Assembly (NCBI GenBank): GCA_911728455.2 | Contig: OU452225.1 | Coordinates: 6,062,106-6,126,105 of the forward strand | DNA: 64,000 bases | Reading direction: 5' to 3' | DNA from: Marthasterias glacialis | Lineage: Eukaryota > Echinodermata > Asteroidea > Forcipulatida > Asteriidae | In this document: piece after piece, positions 10,411 through 22,237 of the stretch | Numbering within the stretch: the stretch's first letter is position 1 | Layout of the letters: each line of letters begins with the position of its first letter | The notes under the pieces: model-generated | Told to the model about the DNA's origin: nothing | Databases searched by the model: none | The model's input: only the letters and a program-made list of their open reading frames with translations | Made by a program: the position numbers and the translations under genes

Positions 10411-11525
10411 TTCTCACTGCATCTGGCTGCGATGGTACAATCCGCACACTACATCAATGCAAGGGCTAACGTCATTTTGAAGTAATTACTGGCCATTCCA
10501 GCTTCGAGATAGATCTTCACGCATGACCTGTTTGAGATTTTAACAAAAAAGGCCTTTGTATTAAAATTGTGTACACAGTTTTTTGTGAGCAGTGGTTGCC
10601 ACCAGAATTAAGACCACGGTTCCATTGATTTCTTTTTATTTCTTTATTTCAGCCGCGGCCAAGCTTTTGTACACACCATATGGGGAAGTTGAAAATCCAG
10701 GAGGCGGAAGGTGTAATTATGCCACCAACGTTACAAATATTCTCATTTGCCTCTAGGCGGAGGCAGCTGTGGGCTCCCTTTGCGCAAAATGCAAACAAAT
10801 GTTTAATAACATTTCACACAAGTTTCACAAGCTACAGATGAGAATGTAAGCTTTATCACTTACTAGGTCACCTTCCATTTCTTTTGTGTGTGTGTATGTT
10901 TGAACAACTTGGACTTAAAAAATGATTTTACATCTAGGCAAAAATTGCAGATGCGAGAAGCTAGGTGAATATCATACTGATGTGTAGAAAGTTTTCTGCT
11001 ATGCTACCGTCGAGCTGTCTTAATCGTCTTTTAATTGGATAAACCAAATTTTGCCTAAACAGGAAAAACTGTCTTCGGGTCATTTCATGTATTTCCGGAA
11101 ATTTCCGGAAATCCGAGGCCATTGCTTTGCATCATCATTTAACACATGTGACTATGTATGGTGTAAGTGGGTTTTTGTAAGTTCGTTTCGTCGCTGCTCC
11201 ACTTTTTCAAAAATATCTCACCAATCGTTCATCCCTTTTCACTGGTTTTTCGATGTTACTTGTAGGTAAGAAAAAGGAATGATGATTTCTGCTGTGAATT
11301 TTCATATTTTGTGTACGTATAGAACATGAGTTATGCTACAGTATGTTTTGATTTGGGGCAAATAGTTCTCAAAGCAAAAAATGGTTTCAAAACCCCCAAA
11401 ACTATTGACTGGTAAACAGCGCCCTCAAGAGGTTTGCAATGCTCATAACAGTTTACAGTTGTAAAACCGTGCGTCTTGAAAATATTTTTTTTCACATGAC
11501 ATTTTGGACAGAGGTGTGTTATACA

Positions 11526-11716
11526 ACACATATGGACTGGCATTAATTGGGCAAAAGTGCATGTCTATGCACCTCTCGGGCCTGTGAGTGACCAGGAGAG
11601 GGTTGTGGGTCCTTTCTCTATGCTCTCACAGGCCCTCGGGTTGCTTAGTTAGGTCTGGTCCTTGCTCTATGGTTAGAGTAGACGTGCACTATTTCCCTCA
11701 CTGCCAGTCCATGTGT
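11526..11716. mobile_element. Small MITE, ~190 bp
   Basis: The left end acacatatggactggca and right end tgccagtccatgtgt are inverted repeats. An inner pair, ggcctgtgag/ctcacaggcc, nests inside. No coding sequence. Copies at +4511 and +9022. Confidence 0.55.
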
Positions 11717-12046
11717 AAATTATTTAACTAATTATTGCAGCATATGTAATTTTCTGTTATGAGTATTACATGTACTAAACGGAATCACTATAGCCTCATT
11801 ATGTAATCTCACTTTCAGCATCAATCAACAAAAAGGAGGAAATATTTATCTTGACTAACCTATCGATACATGTATGTCCATCACGCTACCACTAACTACC
11901 AGGCTGAATGAAGTGTACCAGACTGAAGTGAGCACTAAATTTGGTGCTGGCACTAAATTTGTTGCCAGCACCAAATTTCAAAAAGTCAGTCAACGACCGT
12001 TACAAACGGTCAACGTCATCCATTGAGTGTTGCATGAAGCCCAATT

Positions 12047-12830
12047 TTCAATAGACCGATAGACCGATTGCGCGACCAATGTTTACATGTCATTACGTGA
12101 CCTATTGTGTGTAGTTATCATCTGAGCTGATGGCAAACTATGTGCAAATACATGCTGTGACCGACATAGTCACACCAAAATTTGGCTTTTGGTAATAATA
12201 ACGAAGTTACTAAGCCATTTTATTAAAGTCGTATGTTGTGATTATCATAATCACCTTACTGTGTCATAAACTACAAGTTATCTACTACAAAAGAGGTTTA
12301 TTTTGAGTTATGCACTACCGGCGTCGGACGACTATGTCACAGCCACCCGCCTGTTATTTTGTTTGTAATGTAGGCCTAAATCATTGTAAAAAAGGGTAAA
12401 GAACACTGGAAAGTGAGCATTTATACCTAGTCTTGCAAAATTTCAAATAGGCAAAGGAATCTAACAGTTTTGGGAAAGCGATTTCTTTGGATGATTCAGC
12501 TTTATAACTTTGAAATTCTTGTGTTGAAAAGTGTGTGATCGCGGTCGTCTGGAACAAGTGTTCCGTTGTGCACTAGTTAGTACGCATCGTGCACATTTAT
12601 ACGTTACCGGTAGGCCTACTTGTACAATTTCCTGAGACTTGCTGGAACTGTCCTTACTGGATTTATTCAGCCACTCGAAGGTCTCTGGTACAAGCTCTGG
12701 AATATTTTTCACAGATTTCGAGAAAGAAAAGCATCGAATAAACAAATGTAACAATTATCGTGTACCGTTTGGAGGACGTTGTTTACATATCAAGGTCGCG
12801 TCAAGCGGGCCGCGCAAGTGGTCTATTGAA
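12047..12830. mobile_element. 784-bp non-autonomous DNA element (family C), in block 1
   Basis: The left end tttcaatagaccgatagacc and right end ggtctattgaaa are inverted repeats, extended by gattgcgcgac against gcgggccgcgcaagtg. Interior words such as tatgcactaccggcg, cagccacccgcctgttattt and cttgctggaactgtcc recur in the same order in a diverged stand-alone copy at 29271-30058, which fixes the element's limits. No transposase. Block copies lie at 16558-17341 and 21069-21852. Confidence 0.75.
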
Positions 12831-13215
12831 AGTGATTCAACGTAAAAGTATGATATTTTAACTTTTTTTTTTCTTCATCGTGTTCCTTATATCCTAAGCT
12901 ACTATGCACAGGTGCCCCAAATTGATTACTTTACCAATTAGCTCAGCCCAACTATATAAACAACTGTATAAATAGGGCCATTTGCGAACCTAAAATACAA
13001 AAACTACCGGTTTTTCAATTGAAAGTGTCTCAACGTCAAATCATGAAATATTAACTTTTTTCATAAAAACTGTATTAATCATATCCCCAACCATCATGTG
13101 CAGGCGCCCCAATTAATTGGTCCACTATTTAGCTCAGCCAAACTAATTAAACAACTGCGTATATTTGCACACTTGAGTTTGTAATATAAAAAAACACACA
13201 AATGCCGATTTTTTA
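12825..13215. repeat. 193-bp direct dimer at the right end of the block
   Basis: Two diverged monomers begin attgaaagtg at 12825 and 13018. Both contain tcaacgt..aaa, a 'caggYgcccca' word, and tagctcagcc(c/a)aacta followed by aacaactg. Present in all three blocks; in block 3 the first monomer is 5 bases shorter. It directly precedes the 15-bp repeat and looks like a decayed satellite. Confidence 0.75.
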
Positions 13216-14783
13216 ATGGACTTGTTGCAGCGAGACTTGTTGCAGCGAGACTTGTTGAGAAAAAAAATGGTCTGACTACTGTCGTGCATGAAAAAGATGG
13301 TGGAAGCCTGGTACTAAAAACAATATAGGTCATGTAGGTAGGGCTTACAGTTGTACTACCCTGGAATTTCATCTATGAGAGGGCGTGGCTACTTTCATTT
13401 TGCAGAGGATGCTTCCATTAGAAAATCTTACACTCTATGAGAATCTTTTGAAGGGGCACCAAGGCCAAGACAGCGGCCCAATTTCAAAGAGCTGCATAAA
13501 GCCCCAGCTCAACATTGGTAAACCGACTGTAAATGCTTCCATTCTTTGCACAAATCAAGATATTTGTAATAAAAACAACCTGTGAAAATGTCAGCTCATT
13601 TCATTGTTTCATTTGCACGAAAACAGTAAAACTGAATTCAGCATTTTTGTACGTATTCCTATAGGCAGAGTTTTTGTCTCACTGAGACGAAAACTTATTT
13701 TGGATCTTATTTCATTTATTAGTCAAAAACGATAACACTTCAGGCGGAAATATTTCAAGGAAAGTTTTCTACTAGCATCATTATGTATGTAATGTATATG
13801 CAAATCTGTGAACATTTATGTTTTTCTTAATACCAATGTTGAGCTAGGGATTTAAGCAGCAAATATTGCTCAACAACTTTAGCACAAATAAGCAGGCTAC
13901 CAGTCACTGATGGTATAAAAAACATGGAATGGTATTTCGGTTGGTAACCTCATTCTGGTAAGCATAATTTCATTGTTCTTGGCTACCTTTCGTGCTTAAA
14001 AAGTTATATGAAATTGGTCCCTGGGCAACAGAGGCAATGGCCTGTGGCCTTCATGTATTTCCAGGCCACGGCCCAATTTCATAGAGCTGCTAAAGTACAA
14101 AAAGTAGCTCAGCACAAAACGATGCTGTTTACCAGAATGAGGTTACCAGTCAACATACCATTCCACATGTGCTGTCTGTGACCGGTTTCTTGCTAATTTG
14201 TGCTAAAGGCAGAAAATTGTTAAGCAAAATAAGTTCTGCTAAAGAAGCTCTGATAAAAATGGGCCCTGGTTACATGTACTTGGTTGTAGCAGAGTAGTTA
14301 AACCAACGCTGTACACGATATAAGTCTTCACTGTTACATGTATTAAATAAAATTATTAACATGGAGAAAACAAATACTTGTTGTAAACATGCTTAATCTT
14401 AGTCTACACCTTGATGAACCCTATATTTATTGTCGTTGAGTATCACGTTCAAAATGGCGATTCTAACGGCAAATTTGATAGTGGGCTAAAAACCATCGAT
14501 TTGGAGGACCGAAAATGATCGTGACGAGTATAATTAAATGCATTTTATTTCATCTTAAATACTTGGAGAAGCCAAGTCAAGCAATTCTGTTGAGTCTTTG
14601 TCGTAAGTTTGACAATTTTTATAACTAATTCATAAAAAATCCGCTTCTTCACAATTCCCAAATTAATTATCACGGACTGGGGCGCTAGTACGACCGATAA
14701 TGTCAAAGTCTCAAAAAAGGAGTACAGCACCCCAGTTACTGGGTCTAGGAAGTGAAGGTCTCCGGGGCTAGGAAAATCCTTAC

Positions 14784-14921
14784 CAGTTTGGGTTTCTTCC
14801 TGTAGGGATAGTAAACATAGTTGTACATTACTTTCCCATCTGTGGCCAAGATGACATAGTCTCCACAGATTAGACAACAGAGAAGTGTAGCTATAATAGT
14901 CCTGCAAGAGCAGACGGCCAT
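14784..14921 (-). CDS. Candidate first exon of secreted protein gene, copy 2
   Basis: Identical to the exon at 10273-10410 (same ATG context, same donor), carried by tandem block 2. It could serve as an alternative first exon with its own upstream sequence, or be a non-functional passenger. No difference from copy 1 was seen. Confidence 0.55.
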
Positions 14922-16557
14922 TTCTCACTGCATCTGGCTGCGATGGTACAATCCGCACACTACATCAATGCAAGGGCTAACGTCATTTTGAAGTAATTAC
15001 TGGCCATTCCAGCTTCGAGATAGATCTTCACGCATGACCTGTTTGAGATTTTAACAAAAAAGGCCTTTGTATTAAAATTGTGTACACAGTTTTTTGTGAG
15101 CAGTGGTTGCCACCAGAATTAAGACCACGGTTCCATTGATTTCTTTTTATTTCTTTATTTCAGCCGCGGCCAAGCTTTTGTACACACCATATGGGGAAGT
15201 TGAAAATCCAGGAGGCGGAAGGTGTAATTATGCCACCAACGTTACAAATATTCTCATTTGCCTCTAGGCGGAGGCAGCTGTGGGCTCCCTTTGCGCAAAA
15301 TGCAAACAAATGTTTAATAACATTTCACACAAGTTTCACAAGCTACAGATGAGAATGTAAGCTTTATCACTTACTAGGTCACCTTCCATTTCTTTTGTGT
15401 GTGTGTATGTTTGAACAACTTGGACTTAAAAAATGATTTTACATCTAGGCAAAAATTGCAGATGCGAGAAGCTAGGTGAATATCATACTGATGTGTAGAA
15501 AGTTTTCTGCTATGCTACCGTCGAGCTGTCTTAATCGTCTTTTAATTGGATAAACCAAATTTTGCCTAAACAGGAAAAACTGTCTTCGGGTCATTTCATG
15601 TATTTCCGGAAATTTCCGGAAATCCGAGGCCATTGCTTTGCATCATCATTTAACACATGTGACTATGTATGGTGTAAGTGGGTTTTTGTAAGTTCGTTTC
15701 GTCGCTGCTCCACTTTTTCAAAAATATCTCACCAATCGTTCATCCCTTTTCACTGGTTTTTCGATGTTACTTGTAGGTAAGAAAAAGGAATGATGATTTC
15801 TGCTGTGAATTTTCATATTTTGTGTACGTATAGAACATGAGTTATGCTACAGTATGTTTTGATTTGGGGCAAATAGTTCTCAAAGCAAAAAATGGTTTCA
15901 AAACCCCCAAAACTATTGACTGGTAAACAGCGCCCTCAAGAGGTTTGCAATGCTCATAACAGTTTACAGTTGTAAAACCGTGCGTCTTGAAAATATTTTT
16001 TTTCACATGACATTTTGGACAGAGGTGTGTTATACAACACATATGGACTGGCATTAATTGGGCAAAAGTGCATGTCTATGCACCTCTCGGGCCTGTGAGT
16101 GACCAGGAGAGGGTTGTGGGTCCTTTCTCTATGCTCTCACAGGCCCTCGGGTTGCTTAGTTAGGTCTGGTCCTTGCTCTATGGTTAGAGTAGACGTGCAC
16201 TATTTCCCTCACTGCCAGTCCATGTGTAAATTATTTAACTAATTATTGCAGCATATGTAATTTTCTGTTATGAGTATTACATGTACTAAACGGAATCACT
16301 ATAGCCTCATTATGTAATCTCACTTTCAGCATCAATCAACAAAAAGGAGGAAATATTTATCTTGACTAACCTATCGATACATGTATGTCCATCACGCTAC
16401 CACTAACTACCAGGCTGAATGAAGTGTACCAGACTGAAGTGAGCACTAAATTTGGTGCTGGCACTAAATTTGTTGCCAGCACCAAATTTCAAAAAGTCAG
16501 TCAACGACCGTTACAAACGGTCAACGTCATCCATTGAGTGTTGCATGAAGCCCAATT

Positions 16558-17341
16558 TTCAATAGACCGATAGACCGATTGCGCGACCAATGTTTACATG
16601 TCATTACGTGACCTATTGTGTGTAGTTATCATCTGAGCTGATGGCAAACTATGTGCAAATACATGCTGTGACCGACATAGTCACACCAAAATTTGGCTTT
16701 TGGTAATAATAACGAAGTTACTAAGCCATTTTATTAAAGTCGTATGTTGTGATTATCATAATCACCTTACTGTGTCATAAACTACAAGTTATCTACTACA
16801 AAAGAGGTTTATTTTGAGTTATGCACTACCGGCGTCGGACGACTATGTCACAGCCACCCGCCTGTTATTTTGTTTGTAATGTAGGCCTAAATCATTGTAA
16901 AAAAGGGTAAAGAACACTGGAAAGTGAGCATTTATACCTAGTCTTGCAAAATTTCAAATAGGCAAAGGAATCTAACAGTTTTGGGAAAGCGATTTCTTTG
17001 GATGATTCAGCTTTATAACTTTGAAATTCTTGTGTTGAAAAGTGTGTGATCGCGGTCGTCTGGAACAAGTGTTCCGTTGTGCACTAGTTAGTACGCATCG
17101 TGCACATTTATACGTTACCGGTAGGCCTACTTGTACAATTTCCTGAGACTTGCTGGAACTGTCCTTACTGGATTTATTCAGCCACTCGAAGGTCTCTGGT
17201 ACAAGCTCTGGAATATTTTTCACAGATTTCGAGAAAGAAAAGCATCGAATAAACAAATGTAACAATTATCGTGTACCGTTTGGAGGACGTTGTTTACATA
17301 TCAAGGTCGCGTCAAGCGGGCCGCGCAAGTGGTCTATTGAA
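16558..17341. mobile_element. Family C element, in block 2
   Basis: Same sequence as the copy at 12047-12830, offset 4511. It was duplicated together with the block and is not an independent insertion. Confidence 0.75.
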
Positions 17342-19294
17342 AGTGATTCAACGTAAAAGTATGATATTTTAACTTTTTTTTTTCTTCATCGTGTTCCTTA
17401 TATCCTAAGCTACTATGCACAGGTGCCCCAAATTGATTACTTTACCAATTAGCTCAGCCCAACTATATAAACAACTGTATAAATAGGGCCATTTGCGAAC
17501 CTAAAATACAAAAACTACCGGTTTTTCAATTGAAAGTGTCTCAACGTCAAATCATGAAATATTAACTTTTTTCATAAAAACTGTATTAATCATATCCCCA
17601 ACCATCATGTGCAGGCGCCCCAATTAATTGGTCCACTATTTAGCTCAGCCAAACTAATTAAACAACTGCGTATATTTGCACACTTGAGTTTGTAATATAA
17701 AAAAACACACAAATGCCGATTTTTTAATGGACTTGTTGCAGCGAGACTTGTTGCAGCGAGACTTGTTGAGAAAAAAAATGGTCTGACTACTGTCGTGCAT
17801 GAAAAAGATGGTGGAAGCCTGGTACTAAAAACAATATAGGTCATGTAGGTAGGGCTTACAGTTGTACTACCCTGGAATTTCATCTATGAGAGGGCGTGGC
17901 TACTTTCATTTTGCAGAGGATGCTTCCATTAGAAAATCTTACACTCTATGAGAATCTTTTGAAGGGGCACCAAGGCCAAGACAGCGGCCCAATTTCAAAG
18001 AGCTGCATAAAGCCCCAGCTCAACATTGGTAAACCGACTGTAAATGCTTCCATTCTTTGCACAAATCAAGATATTTGTAATAAAAACAACCTGTGAAAAT
18101 GTCAGCTCATTTCATTGTTTCATTTGCACGAAAACAGTAAAACTGAATTCAGCATTTTTGTACGTATTCCTATAGGCAGAGTTTTTGTCTCACTGAGACG
18201 AAAACTTATTTTGGATCTTATTTCATTTATTAGTCAAAAACGATAACACTTCAGGCGGAAATATTTCAAGGAAAGTTTTCTACTAGCATCATTATGTATG
18301 TAATGTATATGCAAATCTGTGAACATTTATGTTTTTCTTAATACCAATGTTGAGCTAGGGATTTAAGCAGCAAATATTGCTCAACAACTTTAGCACAAAT
18401 AAGCAGGCTACCAGTCACTGATGGTATAAAAAACATGGAATGGTATTTCGGTTGGTAACCTCATTCTGGTAAGCATAATTTCATTGTTCTTGGCTACCTT
18501 TCGTGCTTAAAAAGTTATATGAAATTGGTCCCTGGGCAACAGAGGCAATGGCCTGTGGCCTTCATGTATTTCCAGGCCACGGCCCAATTTCATAGAGCTG
18601 CTAAAGTACAAAAAGTAGCTCAGCACAAAACGATGCTGTTTACCAGAATGAGGTTACCAGTCAACATACCATTCCACATGTGCTGTCTGTGACCGGTTTC
18701 TTGCTAATTTGTGCTAAAGGCAGAAAATTGTTAAGCAAAATAAGTTCTGCTAAAGAAGCTCTGATAAAAATGGGCCCTGGTTACATGTACTTGGTTGTAG
18801 CAGAGTAGTTAAACCAACGCTGTACACGATATAAGTCTTCACTGTTACATGTATTAAATAAAATTATTAACATGGAGAAAACAAATACTTGTTGTAAACA
18901 TGCTTAATCTTAGTCTACACCTTGATGAACCCTATATTTATTGTCGTTGAGTATCACGTTCAAAATGGCGATTCTAACGGCAAATTTGATAGTGGGCTAA
19001 AAACCATCGATTTGGAGGACCGAAAATGATCGTGACGAGTATAATTAAATGCATTTTATTTCATCTTAAATACTTGGAGAAGCCAAGTCAAGCAATTCTG
19101 TTGAGTCTTTGTCGTAAGTTTGACAATTTTTATAACTAATTCATAAAAAATCCGCTTCTTCACAATTCCCAAATTAATTATCACGGACTGGGGCGCTAGT
19201 ACGACCGATAATGTCAAAGTCTCAAAAAAGGAGTACAGCACCCCAGTTACTGGGTCTAGGAAGTGAAGGTCTCCGGGGCTAGGAAAATCCTTAC

Positions 19295-19432
19295 CAGTTT
19301 GGGTTTCTTCCTGTAGGGATAGTAAACATAGTTGTACATTACTTTCCCATCTGTGGCCAAGATGACATAGTCTCCACAGATTAGACAACAGAGAAGTGTA
19401 GCTATAATAGTCCTGCAAGAGCAGACGGCCAT
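19295..19432 (-). CDS. Candidate first exon of secreted protein gene, copy 3
   Basis: Third identical copy, in tandem block 3. On the minus strand it is the most upstream of the three, so if block 3 is the parental copy this could be the ancestral promoter and exon, with the others added between it and exon 2. Confidence 0.55.
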
Positions 19433-21068
19433 TTCTCACTGCATCTGGCTGCGATGGTACAATCCGCACACTACATCAATGCAAGGGCTAACGTCATTTT
19501 GAAGTAATTACTGGCCATTCCAGCTTCGAGATAGATCTTCACGCATGACCTGTTTGAGATTTTAACAAAAAAGGCCTTTGTATTAAAATTGTGTACACAG
19601 TTTTTTGTGAGCAGTGGTTGCCACCAGAATTAAGACCACGGTTCCATTGATTTCTTTTTATTTCTTTATTTCAGCCGCGGCCAAGCTTTTGTACACACCA
19701 TATGGGGAAGTTGAAAATCCAGGAGGCGGAAGGTGTAATTATGCCACCAACGTTACAAATATTCTCATTTGCCTCTAGGCGGAGGCAGCTGTGGGCTCCC
19801 TTTGCGCAAAATGCAAACAAATGTTTAATAACATTTCACACAAGTTTCACAAGCTACAGATGAGAATGTAAGCTTTATCACTTACTAGGTCACCTTCCAT
19901 TTCTTTTGTGTGTGTGTATGTTTGAACAACTTGGACTTAAAAAATGATTTTACATCTAGGCAAAAATTGCAGATGCGAGAAGCTAGGTGAATATCATACT
20001 GATGTGTAGAAAGTTTTCTGCTATGCTACCGTCGAGCTGTCTTAATCGTCTTTTAATTGGATAAACCAAATTTTGCCTAAACAGGAAAAACTGTCTTCGG
20101 GTCATTTCATGTATTTCCGGAAATTTCCGGAAATCCGAGGCCATTGCTTTGCATCATCATTTAACACATGTGACTATGTATGGTGTAAGTGGGTTTTTGT
20201 AAGTTCGTTTCGTCGCTGCTCCACTTTTTCAAAAATATCTCACCAATCGTTCATCCCTTTTCACTGGTTTTTCGATGTTACTTGTAGGTAAGAAAAAGGA
20301 ATGATGATTTCTGCTGTGAATTTTCATATTTTGTGTACGTATAGAACATGAGTTATGCTACAGTATGTTTTGATTTGGGGCAAATAGTTCTCAAAGCAAA
20401 AAATGGTTTCAAAACCCCCAAAACTATTGACTGGTAAACAGCGCCCTCAAGAGGTTTGCAATGCTCATAACAGTTTACAGTTGTAAAACCGTGCGTCTTG
20501 AAAATATTTTTTTTCACATGACATTTTGGACAGAGGTGTGTTATACAACACATATGGACTGGCATTAATTGGGCAAAAGTGCATGTCTATGCACCTCTCG
20601 GGCCTGTGAGTGACCAGGAGAGGGTTGTGGGTCCTTTCTCTATGCTCTCACAGGCCCTCGGGTTGCTTAGTTAGGTCTGGTCCTTGCTCTATGGTTAGAG
20701 TAGACGTGCACTATTTCCCTCACTGCCAGTCCATGTGTAAATTATTTAACTAATTATTGCAGCATATGTAATTTTCTGTTATGAGTATTACATGTACTAA
20801 ACGGAATCACTATAGCCTCATTATGTAATCTCACTTTCAGCATCAATCAACAAAAAGGAGGAAATATTTATCTTGACTAACCTATCGATACATGTATGTC
20901 CATCACGCTACCACTAACTACCAGGCTGAATGAAGTGTACCAGACTGAAGTGAGCACTAAATTTGGTGCTGGCACTAAATTTGTTGCCAGCACCAAATTT
21001 CAAAAAGTCAGTCAACGACCGTTACAAACGGTCAACGTCATCCATTGAGTGTTGCATGAAGCCCAATT

Positions 21069-21852
21069 TTCAATAGACCGATAGACCGATTGCGCGACCA
21101 ATGTTTACATGTCATTACGTGACCTATTGTGTGTAGTTATCATCTGAGCTGATGGCAAACTATGTGCAAATACATGCTGTGACCGACATAGTCACACCAA
21201 AATTTGGCTTTTGGTAATAATAACGAAGTTACTAAGCCATTTTATTAAAGTCGTATGTTGTGATTATCATAATCACCTTACTGTGTCATAAACTACAAGT
21301 TATCTACTACAAAAGAGGTTTATTTTGAGTTATGCACTACCGGCGTCGGACGACTATGTCACAGCCACCCGCCTGTTATTTTGTTTGTAATGTAGGCCTA
21401 AATCATTGTAAAAAAGGGTAAAGAACACTGGAAAGTGAGCATTTATACCTAGTCTTGCAAAATTTCAAATAGGCAAAGGAATCTAACAGTTTTGGGAAAG
21501 CGATTTCTTTGGATGATTCAGCTTTATAACTTTGAAATTCTTGTGTTGAAAAGTGTGTGATCGCGGTCGTCTGGAACAAGTGTTCCGTTGTGCACTAGTT
21601 AGTACGCATCGTGCACATTTATACGTTACCGGTAGGCCTACTTGTACAATTTCCTGAGACTTGCTGGAACTGTCCTTACTGGATTTATTCAGCCACTCGA
21701 AGGTCTCTGGTACAAGCTCTGGAATATTTTTCACAGATTTCGAGAAAGAAAAGCATCGAATAAACAAATGTAACAATTATCGTGTACCGTTTGGAGGACG
21801 TTGTTTACATATCAAGGTCGCGTCAAGCGGGCCGCGCAAGTGGTCTATTGAA
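21069..21852. mobile_element. Family C element, in block 3
   Basis: Same sequence as the copy at 12047-12830, offset 9022, duplicated with the block. Confidence 0.75.
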
Positions 21853-22237
21853 AGTGATTCAACGTAAAAGTATGATATTTTAACTTTTTTTTTTCTTCAT
21901 CGTGTTCCTTATATCCTAAGCTACTATGCACAGGTGCCCCAAATTGATTACCAATTAGCTCAGCCCAACTATATAAACAACTGTATAAATAGGGCCATTT
22001 GCGAACCTAAAATACAAAAACTACCGGTTTTTCAATTGAAAGTGTCTCAACGTCAAATCATGAAATATTAACTTTTTTCATAAAAACTGTATTAATCATA
22101 TCCCCAACCATCATGTGCAGGCGCCCCAATTAATTGGTCCACTATTTAGCTCAGCCAAACTAATTAAACAACTGCGTATATTTGCACACTTGAGTTTGTA
22201 ATATAAAAAAACACACAAATGCCGATTTTTTAATGGA

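Larger units (their letters stand above)
8748..13258. repeat. 4511-bp tandem block, copy 1
   Basis: The segment starting gaaaaaaaatggtctgactac at 8748 restarts at 13259 and 17770, and every landmark inside keeps a constant 4511-bp offset, so copies 1 and 2 have no visible indels. Contents in order: a family B element split by a family A element (8849-9550), a second family A copy (9558-9762), a candidate first exon on the minus strand (10273-10410), a ~190-bp inverted-repeat element (11526-11716), a 16-bp-stem hairpin (11937-11978), a 784-bp MITE (12047-12830), a 193-bp dimer (12825-13215), and about 2.5 copies of the 15-bp repeat. Either a recent tandem amplification or an assembly duplication. 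Confidence 0.97.
13259..17769. repeat. 4511-bp tandem block, copy 2
   Basis: Same content and order as copy 1 at a +4511 offset throughout. It begins at the junction cttgttga|gaaaaaaaatgg, where the truncated 15-bp repeat meets the poly-A start of the block. The junction to copy 3 is identical, so the two junctions descend from a single breakpoint. Confidence 0.97.
17770..22237. repeat. Tandem block, copy 3 (parental-type right edge)
   Basis: Same content at a +9022 offset. It differs from copies 1 and 2 by a 5-base deletion in the first half of the 193-bp dimer, near 21949 (attgattaccaatt instead of attgattactttaccaatt). Instead of ending after about 2.5 copies of the 15-bp repeat, it runs into the full 107-copy array at 22238. 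Confidence 0.96.

Noticed and set aside
10034-10447. 137-codon minus-strand frame, repeated at +4511 and +9022
   Set aside because: Long only by chance. Within it, a different phase has an ATG, signal peptide and consensus donor (10273-10410), which explains the local coding character better.
10653-10725. Plus-strand segment after a strong acceptor (ttctttatttcag) encoding AAKLLYTPYGEVENPGGGR
   Set aside because: The acceptor is good but the following donor (gtgtaa) is weak and no partner exon on the plus strand was found. Kept only as a possibility.
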